From Bacteroidales bacterium (lineage in GTDB: Bacteria > Bacteroidota > Bacteroidia > Bacteroidales > FEN-979): a stretch of DNA of 33,104 bases. Below, piece by piece: positions 25,746 to 33,104 of the stretch (the stretch's first letter is position 1; each line of letters begins with the position of its first letter). Position numbers and translations under genes: made by a program. The DNA is taken from positions 1-33,104 of the forward strand of contig JAUXWT010000008.1 of assembly GCA_030681475.1 (NCBI GenBank). Reading direction: 5' to 3'. The notes beneath the pieces are model-generated. The model saw only the letters and a list, made by a program, of their open reading frames with translations. It was not told the origin of the DNA and searched no databases.

Positions 25746-27172
25746 TGTTTCCACCACATCAAATGGATCGCCTGCGCAACCTCCGAATTCTGGATAAACG
25801 GGCCACGCACGCTGTCGCGCTCCTCGGCAAAATTTCGGTACAGTTCGCTCCCAACCCCCTTCGCGTAAAATGGGATCAGGGAATTCGTATGATCGCCCGA
25901 GTTGAAATTCATGACAGGCAGGTTTCCTTTTCCCCGGTCTGCCAGCGGAATAAAAGGCCGTTCGCCCCACAGCAAGCCGGTTTCATGATCACCGGTCACG
26001 ATCAGGAGGGTCTCCTCCCAACTGCTGTTTTTCTCCACCCACGCAACAACCTCGTTAACAGCATCAAAGAACCCTGCCATCTCTTCAATTAACCTGCCTT
26101 TCTGATTTAAATGTGCGGCCCAGTCGGGCGCCCCGCCCTCGATCATCATGAAAAATCCTTTCGGGTTGTTGTCAAGTACATTCAAAGCCCCGCTGACCAT
26201 CTCCGGCAACGAAGGAACTGTTGTCACGAAAGGAGTAGTATAAGGTGGGGAATTCTTTGTCTCGCCATTTTTGGCAGTCCTTGATTGCTGAAGCGTTTCA
26301 TAAATTTTCGGGCATCCCATCACCCTTTTCGGAGTCTTTCCTTTCCGCAATGCCCTGAAATCATCCAGGTCACGGATCACAGTCCATGGATCGGGCATCC
26401 CATCACCGTCAATATCCATCAGCGTCATCATCTTTCCTTTGACAGTGAAGCTGACCTGCTTTCCACTCCCTGTGACGAACCGGCGCCAAAAAGCGCTGTC
26501 CATCACATATTTAGCATCATTCCATTTTCCTTTTACGGGTTTACCATCGTTGTCATACATCGGGTCGCCGCAACCCATGATCACATCGCACTGACTGTTT
26601 AACAGCATTTCAGCGGCGATCTGCGAATAATTAGCGCGATTGGAGTTATGGGCAACGAACCCGGCAGGTGTGGCATGGCTAAATTCGACGGAAGTGACCA
26701 CACCTGCCGATTTTCCAATCGATTTGGCCCGTTGCACCAGGTTTTCAAGCGTATCATGATCTACTGAAATGCCAAGTGAATTACAGTAGGTTTTCATCCC
26801 GGTGGCGATGGCTGTGGCAGCCGCAGCCGATTCGGTGTAATTTCGTTTCAGGTACGCCGTATCCTTCCAGGCCAGGGCTGGGTTGTAACCTGTTGCATAA
26901 TGAGTCGAACCGGAATTACCGGCATCATATACCCCGGCCAGTGCAGGATAATGCGCCATGGCCAGTTTCACGGGAAATTGTTCTTGTACCTGTGCGGCAA
27001 TCCCGAGATAATAGTTGGTTGCTTCAACATGATTAAACCCAACGCCATCACCGATCATGATGATAATGTTTTTGGGTTCAGGGAGTCTCCTGGTTTGCTG
27101 TGCAAAAATATTCAGGGAGCAAAAACTGAGAATTATCGTTAATAAAAGCGTAAGACCCGGTTTGGTGTGCAT
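25730..27172 (-). CDS. Alkaline phosphatase
   Basis: From ATG 27172 the protein has 480 residues with a signal peptide (LTLLLTIILSFCSLNIFAQ). The alkaline phosphatase metal site opens with NIIIMIGDGVGFNH; the phospho-acceptor serine is in YTESAAAATAIATGMKT, and a late metal motif is TGDHETGLLWG. It releases phosphate from monoesters in the periplasm. A longer open frame reaches 27391, but a perfect promoter at 27202-27232 lies inside that extension, so 27172 is preferred. The final four residues and the stop codon are encoded by the heptamer array. It converges with the 5'-nucleotidase-like gene. Confidence 0.93.
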   Translation of the reverse strand: MHTKPGLTLLLTIILSFCSLNIFAQQTRRLPEPKNIIIMIGDGVGFNHVEATNYYLGIAAQVQEQFPVKLAMAHYPALAGVYDAGNSGSTHYATGYNPALAWKDTAYLKRNYTESAAAATAIATGMKTYCNSLGISVDHDTLENLVQRAKSIGKSAGVVTSVEFSHATPAGFVAHNSNRANYSQIAAEMLLNSQCDVIMGCGDPMYDNDGKPVKGKWNDAKYVMDSAFWRRFVTGSGKQVSFTVKGKMMTLMDIDGDGMPDPWTVIRDLDDFRALRKGKTPKRVMGCPKIYETLQQSRTAKNGETKNSPPYTTPFVTTVPSLPEMVSGALNVLDNNPKGFFMMIEGGAPDWAAHLNQKGRLIEEMAGFFDAVNEVVAWVEKNSSWEETLLIVTGDHETGLLWGERPFIPLADRGKGNLPVMNFNSGDHTNSLIPFYAKGVGSELYRNFAEERDSVRGPFIQNSEVAQAIHLMWWKQTSDK

Positions 27173-27201
27173 TTTGGCAGGATGATTAATACGATTGACT
27201 G

Positions 27202-27232
27202 CAAAGATATTAGAATTTTTCACGACCCCAAA
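27202..27232 (-). promoter_or_regulatory. Complete Bacteroidota promoter of the alkaline phosphatase gene
   Basis: On the minus strand TTTG (27229-27232) and TATCTTTG (27202-27209) are separated by 19 bp, the standard -33/-7 spacing, and the ATG at 27172 lies 29 bp further on. This is the clearest promoter in the window. Confidence 0.8.
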
Positions 27233-27340
27233 TGTGCCTTGATGAGTTCCCGATTGGCATCCATCATGCTGCAAACGGGATTCACCCCCCCATTTTCGGG
27301 AGTTCATCGAAAAAGATTTTCCGGGATGGCCTTCCTGTAT

Positions 27341-27348
27341 TATTTTTG
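27341..27348 (+). promoter_or_regulatory. -7 box of the 27364 operon
   Basis: TATTTTTG fits TAnnTTTG, 15 bp before the ATG at 27364. An imperfect -33 (TTTT at 27317-27320) lies 20 bp upstream. Confidence 0.55.
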
Positions 27349-27363
27349 ATAAAAATCTTAACC

Positions 27364-27633
27364 ATGGAAACCCTTTCAAACATCCTTGCATCCTTCGACA
27401 TCTTTCAGGTCATTATCAATGCTTTTCCCCGGATTTTCCAACCACTTATGGATTCACTCCAGGGTATGTTCGCCATGTTGTATGATTTTGCAGCGGAACA
27501 ATTCTCATCCCATCCGGGACTCATATCCGGCACGGTTATTTTTTTCACGGTTTACGCGATTTGGTCTGGATTGTCGAAATTAAGAAGAGCAATCGTTCCC
27601 GCCCGTTCAGTACCTGGTCATCCTTCCCGCTGA
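27364..27633 (+). CDS. Small membrane protein of unknown function
   Basis: From ATG 27364 (METLSNILASFDIFQ) the protein has 89 residues. Residues about 53-72 (GLISGTVIFFTVYAIWSGL) form one likely membrane helix; the first 45 are amphipathic and the tail is basic (KLRRAIVPARS). I do not recognise a family. A promoter box lies 15 bp upstream and the UPF0316 gene starts 7 bp after its stop, so the two are probably made and perhaps act together. A longer frame from 27232 is rejected because it starts upstream of the promoter. Confidence 0.6.
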   Translation: METLSNILASFDIFQVIINAFPRIFQPLMDSLQGMFAMLYDFAAEQFSSHPGLISGTVIFFTVYAIWSGLSKLRRAIVPARSVPGHPSR

Positions 27634-27640
27634 TCTCTTT

Positions 27641-28246
27641 ATGAGCCTCGACTATTTCTCCCGGTTTTTCGACAATGACACTTTTATGTACATTGTCCTT
27701 CCATTGTTAATATTCTTTTTCCGTATTATCGATCAATCGATCGGCACGTTACGGTTGATCTTTGCCGCGAAAGGGCTAAAGCATCTCGCCCCCATTTTTG
27801 CATTTTTCGAATCATTGATCTGGCTGGTTGCTATCGGGCAGATCATGAAACATCTCGATAATTTTTACTGTTATCTTGCCTTTGCCGGTGGGTATGCCGC
27901 TGGTAACTATTTCGGTATATTGCTTGAAGAGCGGCTATCGATAGGAACAGTAGTGATCAGGGTTATTCCAAAACTTGACACCACCGAACTGATCGAACAC
28001 CTCCGGGCAGAAAACTATGGTGTCACCGTGGTTCCTGTCGATGGGATGATGGGTCCCACCAAGATGCTGTTCACCACCATCCGCAGAAAGGAAGCCCCAT
28101 ATGTGATCGGCATCATCAACAAATACAACCCTGCCGCTTTTTATACCATCGATGAGGTAAAAAAGGTAAGCGGGGGCTATTTTGACAGTAAAAGCAAGTC
28201 GATCTTCTCCATGCTGAATCCATTCCAGAAAACGGTAAAATCATGA
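27641..28246 (+). CDS. UPF0316 / DUF2179-domain membrane protein
   Basis: This 201-residue protein has three membrane helices in the first 95 residues (YIVLPLLIFFFRIIDQSIG, HLAPIFAFFESLIWLVAIG, CYLAFAGGYAAGNYFGI), the second and third preceded by the family motif IGTLRLIFAAKG. A soluble DUF2179 domain follows (RVIPKLDTTELIEHLRAENYG to INKYNPAAFYTIDEV), a ligand-binding-like alpha/beta module seen also in YitT-type proteins. The function is not known. It follows the small membrane gene by 7 bp. Confidence 0.88.
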   Translation: MSLDYFSRFFDNDTFMYIVLPLLIFFFRIIDQSIGTLRLIFAAKGLKHLAPIFAFFESLIWLVAIGQIMKHLDNFYCYLAFAGGYAAGNYFGILLEERLSIGTVVIRVIPKLDTTELIEHLRAENYGVTVVPVDGMMGPTKMLFTTIRRKEAPYVIGIINKYNPAAFYTIDEVKKVSGGYFDSKSKSIFSMLNPFQKTVKS

Positions 28247-28290
28247 CATTTCAAAAAAAGTATCGTATCTTAGTGGAAAAATAACCAGCT

Positions 28291-28512
28291 ATGGAACGCT
28301 ATGTAAAAATCCTTGTTTTAAACAATGAGTATGAAGCAAGACTGCTTGAAGAGGTGCTAAAGGATCGCCAAATACCTCACGGTATTATCACTTCCGATGA
28401 TACAGCCCTGGGCGGGATCATGGAAATGGAATTTGGATGGGGGTATGTAAAAGCTCCTGAAAATTACAGGGAGGAGATCATGGGGGTTTTTCAGGAGATC
28501 ACAAAAACGTGA
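28291..28512 (+). CDS. Small DUF2007-like protein
   Basis: The 73-residue protein reads MERYVKILVLNNEYEARLLEEVLKDRQIPHGIIT at the start, then a short segment with GGIMEMEFGWGYVKAPENYREEI. This pattern (an early EA-x-LLEE-x-L, IP, then a beta strand and a late helix) resembles DUF2007, a small ferredoxin-like fold sometimes called a putative signal-transducing protein. No function can be given. It lies 44 bp after the UPF0316 gene and 10 bp before the DedA gene, so it is within a likely operon. Confidence 0.6.
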   Translation: MERYVKILVLNNEYEARLLEEVLKDRQIPHGIITSDDTALGGIMEMEFGWGYVKAPENYREEIMGVFQEITKT

Positions 28513-28522
28513 CCTCAAATTA

Positions 28523-29149
28523 ATGGAAAACCTTAAGGACTTTTTTGAAATCCTGCTTAATTCGGAAAAACTGATCCATTACGGGGGACTAACCCTCCTG
28601 TTAATAGTGATTTTTGCTGAAACGGGACTGATCATCGGGTTTATATTCCCGGGCGATGCGTTGTTGTTCACGGCCGGGTTGCTGTGTGGCAGCGAGTTGA
28701 CGGTAAATCTTCATGTTTTGGTGTTGTCAGTGATTATTGCTGCCATTGCCGGAAATGTTTTCGGCTATTATACCGGCAAGTTTTTCGGCGTAAAATTATT
28801 AAAGAAAAAAGACACTTTTTTCTTTAAACAGCGGCATTTTGATAAATCAAGGGATTATTATGCAAAATATGGAGGGTTCGCCATCATAGCAGGCCGCTTT
28901 TTGCCGGTTGTCCGCACTTTCGTCCCCATTCTTGCAGGCACCATCGGGGTAAATTTCTGGAAGTTTAACATTTACAATATCACAGGAGCCATATTGTGGG
29001 CTGGGACATTGATACCATTGGGTTATTATATCGGAAAAAAAGTCCCGGCATCTCTCGATAACATTGAATATTTTGTGCTCGGCATAACCACGATCACTAT
29101 GACCATCATGATCCGAGGGGTTATAAAATACAGGAAACGTCCTAAGTAA
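28523..29149 (+). CDS. DedA family membrane protein
   Basis: The 208-residue protein shows the DedA pattern: VIFAETGLIIGFIFPGDALLFTAG at about 29-52 with an acidic residue in a re-entrant helix, then GYYTGKFFG, and the signature AGRFLPVVRTFVPILAGTIG at about 121-140, where the two arginines are essential in E. coli relatives. DedA proteins move lipids such as undecaprenyl phosphate or phosphatidylethanolamine across the membrane. Its start is 10 bp after the small DUF2007-like gene. Its last 8 bp overlap the end of the convergent hydroxylase gene. Confidence 0.92.
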   Translation: MENLKDFFEILLNSEKLIHYGGLTLLLIVIFAETGLIIGFIFPGDALLFTAGLLCGSELTVNLHVLVLSVIIAAIAGNVFGYYTGKFFGVKLLKKKDTFFFKQRHFDKSRDYYAKYGGFAIIAGRFLPVVRTFVPILAGTIGVNFWKFNIYNITGAILWAGTLIPLGYYIGKKVPASLDNIEYFVLGITTITMTIMIRGVIKYRKRPK

Positions 29150-30872
29150 ACATGGCGAAGCCATCATCAATCAGCTTCGACATGGTATCACTTTCCGATC
29201 TCTTTTTTAAAAGGAAATCCGTAACTTCTCCTGTGAAGTGGTCCTCTATTTTCTTATCCTTCAGCAGTTCAAGGATCTCCAGGGCACAGAGCCAATCGAC
29301 GGGATGATCGTGTTGCAAATCCTTCCAGATCATCGGCAAAAGGGCAAAGGAACAATTTTGTTCACGAATGTCACGCACGTGCTGATAAAGCGCATGCAGC
29401 TTTTTTGCTTTCTCGCTGTGATGGATCTTATGGGTCTTTTCTTCAGGTGCAGGGTAGGTCAATCCAAACGTATCCGGATCGGCCGGCCCTGAAAATACCG
29501 ACACAATGCTTATTCCAACAGCCATGTCGAAGGTGCCCCAGCCAGGTTCAAAAAGAGTCAGTCCATCATAGGTTACGTGGCATCCCGTGAGACTGAGAAT
29601 TACAAGATGCCCGTCACAGATTGTTTTGCTGAGCACCTTTCCGTTAACGTTAACTCCTGACTCGAATTCGAGGTTAATTGATTCGCCTTCCGTCAAACCG
29701 ATCTGATCCAATTCCTCGGGTGAGAAACTTTCCAATGGCACTGACAGATTCCTGATTTTACCTACCGGCGACCCAAATCCGTGTGCGTGATATTTCTTAT
29801 CGTGACCAGGCAACTCTTTTCCGGTAAAATTAAGGTTGGTCGGGCCGGTCGTCTTCAGGTAAAAAGGATCCCCGTTTTTCTCGAGAACTTCAGTAATGGT
29901 ACCCGAAACCTGCAATCCGGAATTAAATACTGCCGTTGCGGTATTGCCGGAACGGATCGCCTGGTTGAGTCCATATAAGCCACCGCGCTGCACAGCCATG
30001 GTTTTGGCAAATTCGTCGAGTACATGGTTCAGCGATTCAAAGTCGGGGGTAATAAACAGCTGTGGCTGTGGTTCAGTGATGTCATAGTTGTAATTGGCAG
30101 CATCAATGGTCAGCGGGATCTTTTTGACAGCGGGTTCCAGGCACTGGTAGCTTTCAGCTATTGATGAAAGGAGCCCGGCGCCATAAATCTTCGGATCTTC
30201 CGGATCTCCGATCAGTCCATATTCTACCGTCCACCAATGAAGGTTCCGGATGAGGGCCAACTCAGATGGTTCGCCCATGTTGTTTGAAATGTCGGTCAGC
30301 CTCTGTTCGGCTTCACGGATATCGTGTTCTTGTGAATAAGGATCAGCCTTAACGATCGAGAGGTGTCTGATGGCTTCATACAGTTCATAATCCTGGGGAG
30401 ATAAAAAGGCCTGTGCTCCAATTTCACCAAATCTGCGCAAAAAGTCGGCGTATTGTGGGTCGGCAATGATTGGAGCATGACCGGCCGCTTCGTGAATGAT
30501 GTCGGGGGCGGGGGTGTAGCCGATCTGGTCGATGGGACGGATATCAGCCGCGATGACAAGAACGTTGTAAGCCTGGAATGCCATGAATGCAGTGGGAGGG
30601 ACAAATCCATCGACGGCTACGGCGGCCCATCCGATATCTTTCAGGATGCGGTTCATGCCGTACATACTGGGAATACGTTCAATGCTGATCCCTGTTTTAC
30701 GCAACCCTTCCAGGTAAGATCCATGTGCTACCTTTCCGAGGTACCGGACATTCTGGCGCATCACATACCGCCACAGGGCATGGTCTTGCGGCGTATATTC
30801 GTTATAGGGTTGATCTATCGCCAGGCTCATCAGGTGCCTGGGTAGTTTATCGAGGATTGGGTTGGTTTCCAT
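29142..30872 (-). CDS. Biopterin-dependent aromatic amino acid hydroxylase (phenylalanine 4-monooxygenase-like), long form
   Basis: The 576-residue protein carries the catalytic domain in its first 270 residues. Iron ligands are H127 and H132 in PDIIHEAAGHAP and E217 in LHWWTVEYGLIG. It would convert phenylalanine to tyrosine with a tetrahydropterin cofactor. Typical bacterial enzymes have about 260-300 residues; here about 300 extra residues follow, including a beta-rich part (GKVLSKTICDGHLVILSLTG) and a helical C-terminus, which I cannot assign. Downstream on the same strand are no related genes, but upstream lie a flavin reductase-like gene and fumarylacetoacetase, fitting Phe/Tyr catabolism. 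Its end overlaps the DedA gene by 8 bp. Confidence 0.92.
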   Translation of the reverse strand: METNPILDKLPRHLMSLAIDQPYNEYTPQDHALWRYVMRQNVRYLGKVAHGSYLEGLRKTGISIERIPSMYGMNRILKDIGWAAVAVDGFVPPTAFMAFQAYNVLVIAADIRPIDQIGYTPAPDIIHEAAGHAPIIADPQYADFLRRFGEIGAQAFLSPQDYELYEAIRHLSIVKADPYSQEHDIREAEQRLTDISNNMGEPSELALIRNLHWWTVEYGLIGDPEDPKIYGAGLLSSIAESYQCLEPAVKKIPLTIDAANYNYDITEPQPQLFITPDFESLNHVLDEFAKTMAVQRGGLYGLNQAIRSGNTATAVFNSGLQVSGTITEVLEKNGDPFYLKTTGPTNLNFTGKELPGHDKKYHAHGFGSPVGKIRNLSVPLESFSPEELDQIGLTEGESINLEFESGVNVNGKVLSKTICDGHLVILSLTGCHVTYDGLTLFEPGWGTFDMAVGISIVSVFSGPADPDTFGLTYPAPEEKTHKIHHSEKAKKLHALYQHVRDIREQNCSFALLPMIWKDLQHDHPVDWLCALEILELLKDKKIEDHFTGEVTDFLLKKRSESDTMSKLIDDGFAMFT

Positions 30873-30887
30873 TATATATCATCTTAG

Positions 30888-30978
30888 AGCCGCACTGCAG
30901 TGCGGCTTTACGGCTTGTTGAGACGCACAGCGACTGTGGAGACGCACAGCGACTGTGGAGCCGCACTGCAGTGCGGCT
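30888..30978. repeat. Paired REP-like palindromes flanking two direct repeats
   Basis: The 20-bp perfect palindrome AGCCGCACTGCAGTGCGGCT occurs at 30888-30907 and again at 30959-30978, each followed by TTTAC. Between them the 19-bp unit GAGACGCACAGCGACTGTG is repeated in tandem (30920-30938 and 30939-30957), and it contains its own CACAG/CTGTG arms. The block fills the gap between the hydroxylase start and the flavin reductase stop. Confidence 0.95.
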
Positions 30979-30992
30979 TTACAGACTATCTA

Positions 30993-31634
30993 TCATCCCG
31001 GCTTGGCGATCTCAAAGAGCGCTGAGCCGGAGGCGCGTACATAGTATTCTCCCCCCAGTCGCCCTACCAGGTCGATCTTGTGGGGGTCTATCCTTCCATT
31101 ATCGTCCATTACCGCCGGGTTCACATGGATACGCAATATCTCGCATATCACCAGGTTTCCTGCTGCCGGACCATCTCCGGTTTCGATCACCTGGAGTACC
31201 TTGCATTCAAACTGTACCGGAGATTCTTTCACCCTGAAGGGTTTAATAAGGTCAGATGGCTGCATGGTGAACCCAACCATGTTGAATTCGTTGACACCTT
31301 TCGGAAAATCAGCGCTGGAATCGCTTACCTTTTGAACCATGTCAAATGTTACTGCATTGATCACCACCTCGGGAACCTCTTTGATATTTTCGTAGGTATG
31401 CTTTGTGGTATTGTCAAGTCCACGCCGTGAAGGTGAAAATACAACGATGGGCGGATTGGCGCCAAATGCATTGAAAAAGCTGAACGGGGAAAGATTCGGA
31501 TTCCCTTGCAAATCAATGGTACTTGCAAAAGCAATCGGACGAGGGGCGATGGCGCCAAGCATCAGGTGATGAAATTTTGGTACTGAAATTTCATTTGGAT
31601 CGATGTGCAGGTATTCCTGGGGAAGAGAAACCAT
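30993..31634 (-). CDS. Flavin reductase-like (FMN-binding split barrel) protein
   Basis: The 213-residue protein has the split-barrel flavin reductase fold: LMLGAIAPRPIAFASTID at about 25-42, then NLSPFSFFNAFGANPPIVVFSPS at about 47-69, and EVVINAVTFDMVQKV. These proteins bind FMN and reduce it or use it directly. Here the gene lies 21 bp downstream of fumarylacetoacetase and upstream of the aromatic hydroxylase, so it probably belongs to the aromatic amino acid operon; a distinct step in that pathway is not established for it. The gap to the hydroxylase gene holds the palindrome block. Confidence 0.88.
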   Translation of the reverse strand: MVSLPQEYLHIDPNEISVPKFHHLMLGAIAPRPIAFASTIDLQGNPNLSPFSFFNAFGANPPIVVFSPSRRGLDNTTKHTYENIKEVPEVVINAVTFDMVQKVSDSSADFPKGVNEFNMVGFTMQPSDLIKPFRVKESPVQFECKVLQVIETGDGPAAGNLVICEILRIHVNPAVMDDNGRIDPHKIDLVGRLGGEYYVRASGSALFEIAKPG

Positions 31635-31635
31635 G

Positions 31636-31678
31636 GAGATTTACGATTATGGGATTTACGATTTTTGATTTTTGATTT
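31636..31678. repeat. Heptamer array, NNGATTT family, spanning the fumarylacetoacetase stop
   Basis: Units GAGATTT, ACGATTA, then after one extra T GGGATTT, ACGATTT and two TTGATTT can be read. The stop codon TAA of the fumarylacetoacetase (31656-31658) and its last residues QIKNQKS are encoded by the array, which ends 2 bp from the start codon of the flavin reductase gene. Confidence 0.8.
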
Positions 31679-32951
31679 GGGGTGTTTGGATCGCGGGGAG
31701 GATCTTTGTAGCCACCTCTCCAAAACCTATTCTCAGTCCATCTTTTTCACAATAACCTCTCATGATGATCGTATCGTTGTCGTGGATGAATTTTCGTTCG
31801 GTACCATCACTCATCTTGACCGGTTTAGTCCCTTTCCAGGCAATCTCCAGCATAGAGCCAAAGGAGTTGGGTGTGGGGCCACTGATCGTCCCTGAGCCAT
31901 ACATATCACCAACATTGATATTACATCCATTTACGGTTTGATGGGCAAGTTGCTGAACCATATTCCAATACATGTATTTGAAGTTGGAATGACATACCAG
32001 GGTTTCATCCTGGTTTTCCGGCTGAATGGCAACCTCTAACTGAATATCAAAATTATGGTTCCCGTCAAACTGAAGGTAGGAAAGGACTGCAGGATCTTGT
32101 AGCGGGCCTTTAACACGAAAAGGTTCCAGTGCGTCGAGGGTCACGATCCAGGGTGAGATCACTGATCCAAAGCTTTTGGCAAGGAAGGGACCCAGTGGAA
32201 CATACTCCCATTTCTGAATATCCCGGGCTGAAAGGTCGTTGAATATGACCATTCCGAAAATATGATCTCCTGCATCGGATGTTGAAACAGATTGTCCCAG
32301 TCCGGTTTTTTGACCCGTAATAAATGCCATCTCGAGTTCAAAATCAACCTGTTTTGAAGGACCAAACTCAGGAAAATCGTCGGTGTCGGATTTTTGTTGC
32401 CCATTCGGACGGTGAACATTGGTTCTGGAAATAACAATGGAAGAACTCCGGCCATGATAACCTACCGGCATATGTCTCCAGTTTGGCAGCAATGCATGCT
32501 CCGGATCGCGGAACATAGTCCCTACATTGGTTGCATGCTCAATACTGGAATAAAAATCAGTGTAATCGCCAACCTGAACCGGCATGAGCATCTGTACATC
32601 ATTAATAGGGACTAGGATTTCAGCATGTTTTTCAGGCCGGTCGCGAAGCGCTGGATTACTTGCCTCAAAAAGCCATCCAAGGTTCTCGCGAAGCGTGCGC
32701 CAGGCAGGTTTGCCCAATGCGATGAATGGGTTGAGTGTTTCGCAATTGAACAGATCGGGTTCAATGCCTGATCCATCGAGAAAACCATTACTTGCCAGGG
32801 CATAGAGGTCAATGACTGTATCGCCGATGCGGGTGGCCGCATGGGGGATTCCACCAGTCGTTTTAAAGATCCCAAAAGGAATGTTCTGAATGGGAAAATC
32901 ACTATTCTTCTCTACTTCTATCCAGGACTGCAACAGTATATTAAAATTCAT
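31656..32951 (-). CDS. fahA: Fumarylacetoacetase
   Basis: The 431-residue enzyme splits fumarylacetoacetate into fumarate and acetoacetate, the last step of tyrosine breakdown. The full-length form has an N-terminal SH3-like domain (to about 120) and the catalytic domain. Metal and active-site residues can be read: D132 in VGDYTDFYSS, H139 in IEHATNVG, E205 and E207 in DFELEMAF, D239 in FNDLSARDIQKWEYVPLGPF and K259 in FLAKSFG. The neighbours fit phenylalanine/tyrosine catabolism; hydroxyphenylpyruvate and homogentisate dioxygenases are not in the window and may lie beyond the right edge. Both its start and stop codons fall within heptamer arrays. Confidence 0.96.
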   Translation of the reverse strand: MNFNILLQSWIEVEKNSDFPIQNIPFGIFKTTGGIPHAATRIGDTVIDLYALASNGFLDGSGIEPDLFNCETLNPFIALGKPAWRTLRENLGWLFEASNPALRDRPEKHAEILVPINDVQMLMPVQVGDYTDFYSSIEHATNVGTMFRDPEHALLPNWRHMPVGYHGRSSSIVISRTNVHRPNGQQKSDTDDFPEFGPSKQVDFELEMAFITGQKTGLGQSVSTSDAGDHIFGMVIFNDLSARDIQKWEYVPLGPFLAKSFGSVISPWIVTLDALEPFRVKGPLQDPAVLSYLQFDGNHNFDIQLEVAIQPENQDETLVCHSNFKYMYWNMVQQLAHQTVNGCNINVGDMYGSGTISGPTPNSFGSMLEIAWKGTKPVKMSDGTERKFIHDNDTIIMRGYCEKDGLRIGFGEVATKILPAIQTPQIKNQKS

Positions 32952-32970
32952 AATTCGATATTCAATATTG
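32943..32970. repeat. Heptamer array spanning the fumarylacetoacetase start codon
   Basis: On the minus strand four 7-bp units follow each other: CAATATT, GAATATC, GAATTAT and GAATTTT, and a fifth degenerate unit follows in the coding region. The ATG (32949-32951) spans the junction of units 3 and 4. The family is the same as at 274-315. Confidence 0.7.
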
Positions 32971-33104
32971 AGTCCCCTCCGAAAAGGGGGTTTATAATAA
33001 ATCGAAAAAATTAATGCTGATCAATAAAAATAGTGCAATGGAAAAATTACTGCTCCAAATTCGCTGTACCCTGCGCTGTAGGGTAAGATAACCTGAGGAA
33101 AAGG

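Noticed and set aside
27173-27391. 73-residue N-terminal extension of the alkaline phosphatase
   Set aside because: It lies upstream of a typical signal peptide and contains a complete -33/-7 promoter.
33067-33085. TACCCT/AGGGTA hairpin near the right edge as a terminator
   Set aside because: Six-bp stem, no T run, and the flanking gene is outside the window.

Overview
The window looks like chromosome from an uncultured Bacteroidota, probably of the Bacteroidales type. Four things point there: an SBBP/FISUMP surface protein, a PadR-PspC pair, a lack of Shine-Dalgarno sites, and many promoters with the Bacteroidota -7 box TAnnTTTG. I assign it no further. No rRNA, tRNA, CRISPR array or recognisable insertion sequence was seen.

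Layout. 1-4245 (-): a very long secreted SBBP-repeat/Ig-like/FISUMP protein whose C-terminus runs off the left edge. 4371-7720 (+): an NTF2-like secreted protein, a TerC membrane protein, a PhzF-type isomerase and a WG-repeat lipoprotein. 8122-9134 (+): an outer-membrane barrel-like protein and a chimeric remnant of an RND efflux operon. 9156-10376: sufE, then a four-helix-bundle (23S rRNA intervening-sequence protein, S23) gene bracketed by inverted G-rich octamer arrays. 10377-12326 (+): PadR regulator and PspC membrane protein. 12339-13559 (-): SufS-type cysteine desulfurase. 13771-15978 (+): an AT-rich restriction-modification island (C5 methyltransferase, probable endonuclease, Vsr). 16259-17877 (+): an IPTL-CTERM surface protein with an apparent one-base frameshift in its signal peptide. 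18093-21392 (+): two ABC-F ATPases. 21442-24114 (-): DODA-type dioxygenase, YceI, AraC regulator and ArfB. 24226-27172: a 5'-nucleotidase-like metallophosphatase facing an alkaline phosphatase. 27364-29149 (+): four small or membrane proteins including UPF0316 and DedA. 29142-32951 (-): aromatic amino acid hydroxylase, a flavin reductase-like protein and fumarylacetoacetase, which are entry and exit steps of Phe/Tyr degradation.

The least explained signal is a set of short phase-locked repeat arrays. At least eight loci carry strings of 7-bp units whose sequence drifts, or changes family altogether, without losing the 7-bp register. They sit next to or across stop codons, across one start codon, and in frame inside the SBBP/FISUMP gene, where one array appears to have replaced a conserved segment of the FISUMP domain. 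The octamers around the S23-like gene share the cores GACAAG and GACGAG with these heptamers, and they are arranged as inverted repeats that could fold the gene's transcript into a long stem. I regard this as the best candidate for an undescribed element.

Other points are a fused RND remnant, a paired-palindrome (REP-like) block at 30888-30978, an ABC-F protein with a degenerate second ATP site, and two genes whose -7 box sits so close to the ATG that a leaderless mRNA is likely.
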